From the NCBI GenBank assembly GCA_030696435.1, contig JAUYSF010000261.1, positions 1-11,451 of the forward strand: a DNA stretch of 11,451 nt, written 5' to 3'. The notes below the pieces were generated by a model. It worked only from the letters and a program-made list of their open reading frames with translations. It did no database searches and was not told the origin of the DNA. This document shows positions 1-7,350 of the stretch, one piece after another. The stretch's first letter is position 1. Each line of letters opens with the position of its first letter. The stretch is from Desulfoprunum sp. (lineage in GTDB: Bacteria; Desulfobacterota; Desulfobulbia; Desulfobulbales; Desulfocapsaceae). A program made the translations under genes and the position numbers.

Positions 1-1497
1 GATTCGTATCTGCTCGACCATGACTTCGCTTTTCCTGACCGCGCCGGCATTATTAAACACCTTTACCTCAATCTCGAACTCGACCCCACCTGGCAAAGTC
101 CCGAGGCCTCACCGGTGCACCGTGAGATAACCAATCTTGCCGTCGGTAAGGGGCTTGTGCTGACCCTCAGACTTGCACGCGAGATTGGTGATCCTCTGGA
201 GTCAGCAGAATCGGGAGCGGTCCCTGCCCTGCCACTTTACAAAGCAGCCCCTCCTCCAGCCTCCTCCTGGCTCCGTCTTGTCCTGACCGGACTCATCTGG
301 CTCGGACTTTTTGCCCTGGCCGCAAGATTTCTCAGCCATGAGCAGCGCTCAGGCAGATTCCGGCCACTGCCATCACTCTCGACAATCTCACGGGAATGGC
401 TCAAGGAGAATGTCTTTCACCTGCCACCCGAAGTCGTCGGCGCAACCTGGGATAAACGGACCAGTCAGTATGAGGTGGCCGCCGTTATCGCCCGACTGGT
501 GCAGGAAGGACGGATCACCAGCCAGATGCAGGAATTCATCATACCTTTTTTTAATATTAAGATAGCGCGCCTGGCGGTGCTCCACATGACCTTGAACGTG
601 CCGCGTTCATCCTTTGCCGGCTATGAACGCAAGCTGATCGACGGCCTCTTTATTGCCGGCGACAGCACGGATACCAAAATTATCCGGCAATACTACCAGA
701 ACAAGAAAAAAGCCTTCAACCCGGTGGCGGAACTGGCGGAACCACTCGATAAACAGGTCGCCCAACTCACCCGCAACACGAAAAATCCGCTGGCTTATTT
801 CTGGGCTCCGACCGTCCTTCTCTCTGCCATCGGCTTCTTTATCCTGCTGACCAATGCCTTCCTCCATCAATATGAGTTCTCACTAGAGATTCTCGGCCTG
901 GTGTCTCTGTTTGTTCTCTGGCTGCTCGGGGGCATCTTCGCCCTCATGTACAGGAATTCCTCTGCCAAACGAATTCTGAATCTGCTGCGGCTGTTCCTGC
1001 CTCCGGTGATGATCTGCACCGGTTTTTTCCTGCTGACCGACCAATCGCTCAGCACCCTTATGACCACCGGATTTTTTTCCTTCGCAGCTGCGGCCCTCCA
1101 CAATATCTTCAACCTGGCCAAGACCCGTGACAACGAGGAAGGTGTCTTGCTCTGTCAGCGGCTTACCGCTGCACGGAAATATTTCAGGAATGAACTCAAG
1201 AAAGCCAAGCCGGACCTGGACGACAGCTGGTTTCCGTATTTGATGGCCTTCGGCCTGGGTGAACAGCTCGACATCTGGTTCAACCGGTATAGCAGCTCGA
1301 TCGGACTTGGCGACACAGGCGGATCGGCAGGTTCCGGCTCCTCGGGTTTTAGCGGTGGGGGTGGTCAGTTCGGCGGGGGCGGGGCAAGTGGGGCCTGGAT
1401 GGCGGCGGCCGGGGCGATGGCCGCCGGCTCCAGCTCCTCCTCAGGCGGAAGCGGAGGAGGCGGGAGCTCGGGCGGCGGTGGAGGTGGAGGCTGGTAG
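1..1497 (+). CDS. DUF2207-type membrane protein, C-terminal part (5' truncated by window edge)
   Basis: The reading frame is open from base 1 and ends at TAG 1495-1497, giving 498 visible codons, so the start lies outside the window. A GTG at 115 is in frame, but coding-like sequence precedes it and it is probably not the start. Counting from that GTG, hydrophobic segments lie at about residues 52-73, 229-250, 258-278, 292-308 and possibly 312-330. A soluble stretch with a winged-helix-like feel lies at about 85-220 (for example SREWLKENVFHLPPEVVGA). The last 60 residues are almost only Gly, Ser and Ala and end in Trp (GGGGGGGW). An extracytoplasmic N-terminal part, one helix, a soluble part, paired helices and a Gly-rich tail match the DUF2207 membrane family, whose function is unknown. 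The family call rests on architecture and tail and is fairly secure; no role can be stated. It converges on the CMD-family gene with a 4-bp gap and no visible terminator. Confidence 0.75.
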   Translation, partial: DSYLLDHDFAFPDRAGIIKHLYLNLELDPTWQSPEASPVHREITNLAVGKGLVLTLRLAREIGDPLESAESGAVPALPLYKAAPPPASSWLRLVLTGLIWLGLFALAARFLSHEQRSGRFRPLPSLSTISREWLKENVFHLPPEVVGATWDKRTSQYEVAAVIARLVQEGRITSQMQEFIIPFFNIKIARLAVLHMTLNVPRSSFAGYERKLIDGLFIAGDSTDTKIIRQYYQNKKKAFNPVAELAEPLDKQVAQLTRNTKNPLAYFWAPTVLLSAIGFFILLTNAFLHQYEFSLEILGLVSLFVLWLLGGIFALMYRNSSAKRILNLLRLFLPPVMICTGFFLLTDQSLSTLMTTGFFSFAAAALHNIFNLAKTRDNEEGVLLCQRLTAARKYFRNELKKAKPDLDDSWFPYLMAFGLGEQLDIWFNRYSSSIGLGDTGGSAGSGSSGFSGGGGQFGGGGASGAWMAAAGAMAAGSSSSSGGSGGGGSSGGGGGGGW

Positions 1498-1501
1498 CCC
1501 C

Positions 1502-1837
1502 CTACTCTTTTGCTTTCGGTTTCTTTTCGAGCACTTCCTGCGCCCAGGACATGGCAGCCATGGTCTGCGGGAAGCCTATCGTTGACACCAGGAGCAGCAG
1601 TGCGTGAGTGATCTCCTCAGAACTCGCACCCGCCTGCAGGGCCCTGCGGGTATGCGAGCATACCGATCCTTCCGACTGCCCGGCAGCCGCTGCCGCCAAC
1701 TGGATCAGATGGGAGGTCTTCTCATCGAGAGGACCGGCGGTACGCAGGGTTGTGCCAAGATTCTCAACGGCACTGATAACATCCGGAAACTGCTTGGCAA
1801 TTTTCTTGTAAAACGATGGTTTGCTTTTTTCAGACAT
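1502..1837 (-). CDS. Carboxymuconolactone decarboxylase (CMD)/AhpD-like family protein
   Basis: The protein has 111 aa, the usual size of single-domain CMD proteins. It is all-helical in appearance, with the family pattern EGSVCSHTRRALQAGASSEEI at about residues 55-75, including the E-x3-C-x2-H arrangement, and a following helix with LLVSTIGFPQTMAA. AhpD-type members carry a CxxC pair for peroxidase or disulfide chemistry. Here only one cysteine is present, with Ser-His in place of the second, so AhpD-like thiol peroxidase activity is doubtful. Many CMD proteins are gamma-carboxymuconolactone decarboxylases, but no aromatic-degradation genes are nearby. The ATG at 1837 is preceded by AAGGAG at a suitable distance. 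The gene lies 25 bp downstream of the HerA-like ATPase gene on the same strand, so the two are probably cotranscribed. The family call is firm; substrate and role are unknown. Confidence 0.85.
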   Translation of the reverse strand: MSEKSKPSFYKKIAKQFPDVISAVENLGTTLRTAGPLDEKTSHLIQLAAAAAGQSEGSVCSHTRRALQAGASSEEITHALLLLVSTIGFPQTMAAMSWAQEVLEKKPKAKE

Positions 1838-1862
1838 AGATTTCTCCTTGTGTGTTGAATAA

Positions 1863-4310
1863 TTATGAGGCTGCCGGCGTATTCCTCTCCGGCACCATTT
1901 CCCAGAGCAGCGCCAGTCGGACGTTGAAGACGTCGCTACGCCGCGGTTTGATTGAAAAGGTCTCGATCGCGAGCCTTTCCGGGTTGAAGGAATCGGCCAG
2001 AGCCACGACCTTTTGCTCGATCTCCGCTGCCAGATTGTTCAACTCCTGCTGCAAGTCCTGAACCTCGATCTCGGCCCGTTGCACATCACCCTTCTCCTTG
2101 ACCACCCGGCCAGCGCTGCGCATGCCGGTCGCGGCCCTGGCGACCGTTGAAGCGGAAAAGGCCTTTCTGCCCAAGAATGCCCCGATAACCGCCGCCCCAA
2201 AGGAAATAACCGTATCGGTGGTCTTCGAGGCCACATCGACCTTTTCCTTTTCGACTCTGTCCATGGCCGCCCTCATCTGGTCCTCAAGCCGATTCTGCCG
2301 GAGTCCATAGGTCTGGCGCAGTTTCTCAATCTCGGCATTCTTGCGTTCCCGCAGGACATCGGCGAGGCGGACCTTGAAATCGCCAAGACTCTCGTTCGGT
2401 TGTGATTCGAGTTTGAGAGCTGCGACCCGAAACAGATCGAGCTTTTGATTCTGATAGAGATGATCGGTAAACGACTTGCTCAGCTCCCTGAAATCTTTGA
2501 GCTGGGCGACGGAGGTGGGCAGGGCGTAGAAGGAGCTGTTGGACGGCGGTTGCACGGTGCACTGGCTGAACGGACAGGGACAAGCCTCGGCAACTGCCCA
2601 TTCTGCTCTGGCAAAGGCCTCGTCGAGATAGATACGGACGGTTGACTCGCGGACAATATCGATATTTCTCGTGCTGTTAGCGAAACGGACCGAAGCCGTC
2701 GCCGCCAGCCACGGTTCGAAGACCAGTCTCTCCGCCGTTATATTGTGGAGAAAGTAGAGCTGCTCGATGCCCTGGGAGACCAGCGGCGCCTGGTTGGGCA
2801 GCTCAGACGAGCTAGCAAATGCTGCGGTTGCACTGCCGGAGCCGGCCGAGACCGCCACCGTGTTCGAGGGCGCTGTTTCGAGAGTCCCACTGGCGTTCGT
2901 CCTGCCCTGCATCAGTTTTTTGATATCAGTGGTGGCCAGAGGACCTCGCAGATAGGACAGCACCCAGCGGGACTCAAAGAGCAGCGGGGCATCGAGATGG
3001 GCCGAGGTCAGGAGGAACTGCCTGCCTTTCATATCCGAGAGCAGTTCCTTGACCTTCTGTCTGTCGAGCTTGCCGTCGCTGGCCCCGACAATACCGTCCA
3101 GAACCCGCTCCTGATCCTGGCTGGTCTGCAGCCGACCGACAAACCAAGTGCCGATATTGGAGAGACCCTTATAGTCGAGATCGACCGGGTTCTGGGTCGA
3201 CAGCACCACCCCGAGGCCGTAGGCCCTGGCCTGTTTGAGTAGCAGGAGCATCGGCTTTTTCGAAGGCGGATTGGCGGTCGGCGGGAAATAGCCGAAGATC
3301 TCATCCATATAGAGCAGGGCCTTCAACGATGCGGTGCCCTGTTGCCGCCGCATCCAGCCGATGATCTGGTTGAGCAGCATGGTGACAAAAAACATCCGCT
3401 CCGATTCGCTCAGATGCGAGATAGAGAAGATCGCGGTCTTCGGCCGGCCGTCTTCACTGTAGAGGATCCGTTGGATATCGAGCGGCTCACCCTGAATCCA
3501 GGCAGCAAACGTCGGACTGGCCAAGAGACCGTTGAGGCTCATAGCCAGCGACATGCGCTGGGTCTGGGGATAGAAGGTGTCAAGTGGAAAGACTCCGATC
3601 TTGGTGAAGGGCGGATTGACAATGTTGCCGATCAGGCCCTCAAGCGACAGGCTCTCTGCCTTGCGCCAGAAATGGATAAGGATCGAGCTGAGGAGGATAT
3701 GTTCCCGGCTCTGCAGCGGATCACCCTCGACACCGATCAGGGCCAAGAGGCTGACAGTGGTCGAATTCACCAGACCGTTGAAGGTGTCGGTGTCGTTTGC
3801 CACCTCGGCGGACGGGGCCTGAAAACTGCTCAATACCGATACGGGCACGCCGCTACTGCTGCCGGGAGTGTAGATCGTCATGGTCGTGGCGGCCAGCAGA
3901 TTTTTGATCCGCTCCTTGCTCTGGCCCCAGCCCTGCAACCCTGCCTGCCAGTCTTTGGCAGTCGCCTCGGCATAAGCCTCGACGGTCATCTCCTTGCGTG
4001 CCGCATCGGAGGGATCGATCCACGGCAGAAAATCCTCCGGTCGCAACTCCGGGAAGGCCAGCAGGAGATTGCCCATATCGCCTTTCGGATCGATGATAAT
4101 CGAGGGAATATTGTCGATGATCGCCTCTTCGATGAGCCCAATTCCGAGGCCGGTCTTGCCGCTGCCGGTCATACCGATGATGGCGGCGTGGGTGGTCAGG
4201 TCTTTGCTCTTAAACAGCAGCGGGGCCTGGGCGGGGGTATGGGTTGTGACATCGAGCTCACGGCCCAGGTAAAACAAACCGAGTTTTTCATAGGGGTATT
4301 GTGCATCCAC
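1863..4310 (-). CDS. HerA/DUF87-like P-loop ATPase with coiled-coil C-terminal region
   Basis: The 815-aa protein has an FtsK/HerA-type ATPase core. Walker A is GMTGSGKT at residues 46-53, followed by IIIDPKGDMGNL at 71-82. Walker B is ALLYMDEIFG at 331-340, and STQNPVDLDY at 371-380 is a sensor-like motif. These match the DUF87/HerA-like ATP-binding proteins that translocate DNA or remodel macromolecules; the substrate here is unknown. A low-complexity Ser/Ala linker lies at about 470-505. A possible metal-binding cluster has C577, C579 and C584. Charged, coiled-coil-like stretches at about 650-695 and 735-772 flank a glycine-rich hydrophobic segment (DTVISFGAAVIGAFLGRKAF, from 699). The start is GTG at 4310, because AAGGAG sits 7 nt upstream; a nearby ATG at 4315 is out of frame. 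It is the first gene of a two-gene unit with the CMD-family gene. No nuclease (NurA-like) partner is seen beside it. Confidence 0.85.
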   Translation of the reverse strand: MDAQYPYEKLGLFYLGRELDVTTHTPAQAPLLFKSKDLTTHAAIIGMTGSGKTGLGIGLIEEAIIDNIPSIIIDPKGDMGNLLLAFPELRPEDFLPWIDPSDAARKEMTVEAYAEATAKDWQAGLQGWGQSKERIKNLLAATTMTIYTPGSSSGVPVSVLSSFQAPSAEVANDTDTFNGLVNSTTVSLLALIGVEGDPLQSREHILLSSILIHFWRKAESLSLEGLIGNIVNPPFTKIGVFPLDTFYPQTQRMSLAMSLNGLLASPTFAAWIQGEPLDIQRILYSEDGRPKTAIFSISHLSESERMFFVTMLLNQIIGWMRRQQGTASLKALLYMDEIFGYFPPTANPPSKKPMLLLLKQARAYGLGVVLSTQNPVDLDYKGLSNIGTWFVGRLQTSQDQERVLDGIVGASDGKLDRQKVKELLSDMKGRQFLLTSAHLDAPLLFESRWVLSYLRGPLATTDIKKLMQGRTNASGTLETAPSNTVAVSAGSGSATAAFASSSELPNQAPLVSQGIEQLYFLHNITAERLVFEPWLAATASVRFANSTRNIDIVRESTVRIYLDEAFARAEWAVAEACPCPFSQCTVQPPSNSSFYALPTSVAQLKDFRELSKSFTDHLYQNQKLDLFRVAALKLESQPNESLGDFKVRLADVLRERKNAEIEKLRQTYGLRQNRLEDQMRAAMDRVEKEKVDVASKTTDTVISFGAAVIGAFLGRKAFSASTVARAATGMRSAGRVVKEKGDVQRAEIEVQDLQQELNNLAAEIEQKVVALADSFNPERLAIETFSIKPRRSDVFNVRLALLWEMVPERNTPAAS

Positions 4311-4568
4311 GACATTTCTCCTTTTCTTTTTTCGGGAAAAAATCCACCCCGTTCACAGGGGGTGCGGCATGGCATGGTTACAACAAGTGATTATTATTAC
4401 AGTAATCCACCTGCCCTGACTGACAGTTCAACCTATAGTAGCATCAATCTCATGTAGAAACTATGATATACACGTTTTTCCCTTATCTCAAGAAGATAGT
4501 CCGAAACCTGACATCCCACTCATTGTTTCCCGGACCATCAGGTAACATCAACTGGAATTTCCTTTGAC
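4311..4568. other. Divergent intergenic region between the ATPase operon and nqrA
   Basis: These 258 bases separate the minus-strand ATPase gene from plus-strand nqrA and should hold both promoters. Visible items are the hairpin at 4337-4364, a short inverted repeat GATTA/TAATC (4389-4393 and 4403-4407), and TATGAT at 4462-4467, which could be a -10 element for nqrA but has no convincing -35 partner at 17 bases. No good Shine-Dalgarno sequence is seen in front of the nqrA ATG. No gene-like reading frame belongs to this interval itself. Confidence 0.5.
4337..4364 (-). terminator. Terminator-like hairpin in the leader of the HerA-like ATPase gene
   Basis: On the minus strand CACCCC (4364-4359) pairs with GGGGTG (4350-4345) around an 8-nt loop. 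Two bases later comes a run of six T (4342-4337). A GC-rich stem plus T-run is the form of an intrinsic terminator. It lies about 27-54 bases upstream of the ATPase start codon, so it could attenuate that operon or stop minus-strand transcripts coming from the nqr side. The stem is only 6 bp, so the call is tentative. Confidence 0.35.
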
Positions 4569-5915
4569 ATGAAACGTATTCAGATCAAAAAAGGACTGGA
4601 CATTCCGATCTCGGGAGAACCCGAACAGAGAGTCAGGCCGGGAGCAACTGTCACCCAGGTTGCCCTGCTCGGCGACGACTCTATCGGCATGAAACCGACG
4701 TTAGCGGTCCAGGCGGGAGACACGGTTAAAACCGGACAGCAGCTGTTCTCCGACAAGAACACCCCCGGCGTACATTTCACCTCGCCCGGTTGCGGGACTG
4801 TGCTTGCGATACACCGTGGCGAAAAGCACCGTTTCGAATCAATCATCATCGCCCTCGAAGGGGATGCCGCGATACCTTTTCTAGACAATCCGGGTGAGAA
4901 TCCCCAGAAACTCGCTGCTGACAAAATCCGCTCAGTCCTCCAGAAATCAGGCCTCTGGTGCAGCCTGCGCACCCGTCCCTACGGTAAGATCCCGGCCATT
5001 TCCACCCCGGCCTCGCTCTTTATCACCGCCATCGACACCGAACCGCTCTCGATGGATCCAGAGGTGGTTATCGCCCGTGACAAAGGCGATTTCCAGCTCG
5101 GCCTGCAAGCCCTGCGGCGACTCGTCGATTGTCCCATGCACCTCTGTAGCGCCAAAAAGCTCGATGGCCTGCCTGAGATGCCCGAGGTCTACTCCTGGGC
5201 CTTTTCCGGACCACACCCGGCCGGCCTGCCGTCCACCCATATCCATTTCATCGATCCCGTGGGCGAGAAGAAGACGGTCTGGCAGATCGGCTACCAGGAT
5301 GTCATCGCCATCGGTCATCTCTTCCGCACCGGCTCTCTGAAGACCGAACGGCTAGTTTCCCTGGCCGGACCCGGCGTCAGGCATCCTGGCCTTTTGACCA
5401 CCCGCCTCGGGGCCTTTGTCCCGGAAATCTGCGCTGGTGAGATAGACGATGACCGCCCCTGCCGCCTCATCTCCGGCTCGGTCCTCAGCGGCCGACAGGC
5501 AGACGGACTCACCGGATTCCTCGGCCGCTACCACAATCAGATCTCGGTGGTGCATGAAGACAGCGGTCGCAGTCTGTTCAACTGGCTGATGCCCGGTCGC
5601 GACCGTTTCTCTATCAAGCCGCTTTTTCTCTCCGCCCTGGTCCGAACCCGAAAATTGCCGATGCCCACCGCCCTCTGGGGCGGCCGACGGGCTATCTTCC
5701 CCCTTGGCACTTACGAGCAGGTCATGCCGCTCGATATCATCGCCACCTCGCTACTCAAAAGCATCGCCGTGCAGGATACTGAAAAATCGCGGGATCTCGG
5801 CTGCCTGGAGTTGATCGAGGAGGATCTGGCCCTCTGCAGTTTTGTCTGTCCGGGCAAGAACGACTTCAGCCCGATGCTCCGGCAACTGCTGACCACACTC
5901 GAACTCGAAGGATAA
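4569..5915 (+). CDS. nqrA: Na+-translocating NADH:quinone oxidoreductase subunit A
   Basis: The 448-aa product is close to the usual NqrA length (about 446-450). The N-terminus IQIKKGLDIPISGEPEQ, then VALLGDDSIGMKPTL and DKNTPGVHFTSPGCGTV, match NqrA closely over the first 90 residues, the biotinyl/barrel-sandwich-like region shared with RnfC. Later NqrA-like stretches include GPHPAGLPSTHIHFIDPV and, near the end, the ELIEEDLALCSFVCPGKNDF block. NqrA is the peripheral cytoplasmic subunit of NQR, which couples NADH oxidation and quinone reduction to Na+ export; in the known enzyme it is linked to ubiquinone binding and carries no redox cofactor. It begins the nqr operon, with nqrB following after 44 bp. 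The ATG at 4569 gives the canonical N-terminus although no strong ribosome binding site is visible. Confidence 0.96.
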   Translation: MKRIQIKKGLDIPISGEPEQRVRPGATVTQVALLGDDSIGMKPTLAVQAGDTVKTGQQLFSDKNTPGVHFTSPGCGTVLAIHRGEKHRFESIIIALEGDAAIPFLDNPGENPQKLAADKIRSVLQKSGLWCSLRTRPYGKIPAISTPASLFITAIDTEPLSMDPEVVIARDKGDFQLGLQALRRLVDCPMHLCSAKKLDGLPEMPEVYSWAFSGPHPAGLPSTHIHFIDPVGEKKTVWQIGYQDVIAIGHLFRTGSLKTERLVSLAGPGVRHPGLLTTRLGAFVPEICAGEIDDDRPCRLISGSVLSGRQADGLTGFLGRYHNQISVVHEDSGRSLFNWLMPGRDRFSIKPLFLSALVRTRKLPMPTALWGGRRAIFPLGTYEQVMPLDIIATSLLKSIAVQDTEKSRDLGCLELIEEDLALCSFVCPGKNDFSPMLRQLLTTLELEG

Positions 5916-5959
5916 ACTGTCCGCCAATCGAAATCATCACCTCAGGCACTTACGTTATT

Positions 5960-7168
5960 ATGAAACGACTCAGTACATTCCTGGAAAAGCTCGGACGCCA
6001 CTTCGAAAAAGGCGGTCGTTTTGCGCGCTGGTATTCAGTCTATGAGGCCTTCGATTCCTTCCTCTACGGCAGTAACCAGACAACGACAGGTGCCCCTCAT
6101 GTCCGGGACGCCATCGACCTGAAGAGGATCATGGGCACCGTGCTGGTTGCCCTGATTCCCTGCGTCATCATGGCAATGTGGAATACCGGCCACCTGGCCA
6201 ATGTCGCCCTGGCCAGCCTCGGCTTGCAGGGCCCGGAGGGCTGGCGCGGCCAGATCATGCTGCAGGTAGGTTGTAATCCAGCCAGCTTTCTCTCGAACAT
6301 CGTGCATGGCGCCCTCTACTTCCTGCCGGTCTATATTGTGACGATGATCGTCGGCAGTGCATGGGAGGCCCTCTTCACCCTGGTCCGCGGCCATGAATTT
6401 TCCGAGGCCTTCCTCGTCACCGGCCTGCTCTTCGCCCTCACCCTGCCCCCCACCATACCTCTCTGGCAGGTGGCTCTCGGCATCAGTTTCGGGGTGGTTT
6501 TTGCCAAGGAGGTCTTCGGCGGGGTCGGCCGCAACTTCATGAACCCGGCCCTGGCCTCACGGGCCTTCATCTTTTTCGCCTATCCGGCCCAAATGACGGG
6601 CGACATGGTCTGGACTACCGTGAGCGGAGTCAGCGGGGCCACGGCCCTCGGCCAGCTCGCCTCGGCCCAACCCGGCCACGCCATGCAGTCACTGGACTGG
6701 AGTTGGACCCAGGCCTTTCTCGGCACCGTCCCCGGCTCGATGGGCGAAACCTCGACCCTGGCCTGCCTGATTGGTGCCATTATCCTGCTGATCACAGGTG
6801 TAGCCTCCTGGCGGGTGATGGCGGCCATGCTCATCGGCGGCCTGGCCTGTGCCTGCTGGTTCTGGCTGACCGCCAGCGGCACCAATCCGATGCAAGAAAT
6901 CCCGCCGCACTGGCATCTCGTCCTTGGCGGCTTTGCCTTCGGTCTCGTCTTCATGGCCACCGATCCGATCTCCTCGGCCCAGACCGCCACCGGCCAATGG
7001 CCCTACGGCCTCTTGATCGGCACCCTGGCCATCCTCATCCGGGTGGCCAACCCAGCCTATCCGGAGGGGGTGATGCTGGCAATCCTGCTGGGCAATGTCT
7101 TCGCTCCGCTCTTTGATTTTTTCGTGATCGAGGCCAATATCAAAAGGAGGAAACTCCGCCATGGCTGA
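5960..7168 (+). CDS. nqrB: Na+-translocating NADH:quinone oxidoreductase subunit B
   Basis: The 402-aa polytopic membrane protein matches NqrB, a membrane core subunit related to RnfD. Strong segments include the N-terminal FEKGGRFARWYSVYEAFDSF, VFGGVGRNFMNPALASRAF (about 185-203) and MATDPISSAQT (about 332-342). SGAT at 225-228 is the flavinylation motif, so Thr228 is the expected residue for covalent FMN attachment by ApbE. Hydrophobic helices are seen at about 57-76, 114-133, 150-187, 266-304, 318-335 and 346-387. NqrB belongs to the Na+ and electron transfer path of the complex. Its stop overlaps the start of nqrC in ATGGCTGA (7161-7168), a normal operon arrangement. The gene itself looks intact, but the operon is broken immediately after it by an insertion sequence. 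Confidence 0.96.
   Translation: MKRLSTFLEKLGRHFEKGGRFARWYSVYEAFDSFLYGSNQTTTGAPHVRDAIDLKRIMGTVLVALIPCVIMAMWNTGHLANVALASLGLQGPEGWRGQIMLQVGCNPASFLSNIVHGALYFLPVYIVTMIVGSAWEALFTLVRGHEFSEAFLVTGLLFALTLPPTIPLWQVALGISFGVVFAKEVFGGVGRNFMNPALASRAFIFFAYPAQMTGDMVWTTVSGVSGATALGQLASAQPGHAMQSLDWSWTQAFLGTVPGSMGETSTLACLIGAIILLITGVASWRVMAAMLIGGLACACWFWLTASGTNPMQEIPPHWHLVLGGFAFGLVFMATDPISSAQTATGQWPYGLLIGTLAILIRVANPAYPEGVMLAILLGNVFAPLFDFFVIEANIKRRKLRHG
7143..7150 (+). promoter_or_regulatory. Strong ribosome binding site of the interrupted nqrC
   Basis: AAAGGAGG lies inside the end of nqrB, 10 bases before the ATG at 7161. It supports that ATG as the genuine nqrC start even though the reading frame now ends after 16 codons. 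Confidence 0.75.
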
Positions 7169-7211
7169 TGAATCCCCACTCAAACCCTTTTACCCCTACA
7201 ACGCAATTTGA
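7161..7211 (+). pseudogene. nqrC: nqrC 5' fragment, interrupted by the insertion sequence
   Basis: ATG at 7161 overlaps the nqrB stop by 8 bases and has a strong ribosome binding site. It opens a frame reading MADESPLKPFYP, plausible as the cytoplasmic N-terminus just before the membrane anchor of NqrC. The IS terminal repeat begins at about 7196, and the frame then reads YNAI and stops at TGA 7209-7211 inside the IS. Only 12 native codons of a gene usually about 250 codons long remain. No continuation of NqrC is found on the far side of the IS. NqrC normally carries a second covalent FMN, so its loss should inactivate NQR unless a second copy exists. The identity is inferred mainly from operon position, since 12 residues alone cannot prove it. 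Confidence 0.75.
7196..7207 (+). repeat. IS terminal inverted repeat, left end
   Basis: CTACAACGCAAT is an exact inverted copy of the sequence at 8717-8728. It begins at the third base of codon 12 of nqrC. The true element boundary could differ by one or two bases, because no target duplication fixes it. Confidence 0.9.
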
Positions 7212-7350
7212 AATTCTTTAACCGCTGTCCGAAAACGTCTGCGCCGGTGTGATAAATAGGCGCGATGGTTTCGGATCTGGATCCACCCAACAAGCCAAAG
7301 AGTTAATTCAATATCAAATTCTCTCATTGGCAACACTGTTTTCAGTATGT

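Noticed and set aside
3342..4457. 371-codon plus-strand reading frame
   Set aside because: It lies antisense across the HerA-like ATPase gene, which has clear Walker motifs and a ribosome binding site. The antisense product shows no recognisable domain and a composition typical of shadow frames in GC-rich DNA.
4462..4467. TATGAT as a firm sigma-70 -10 element for nqrA
   Set aside because: No acceptable -35 hexamer is found at 16-18 bases upstream, so it is mentioned only within the intergenic description.
6689..7183. 164-codon minus-strand reading frame
   Set aside because: It is a shadow of nqrB, whose plus-strand product is unmistakable. The antisense frame has no ribosome binding site or domain that I can see.
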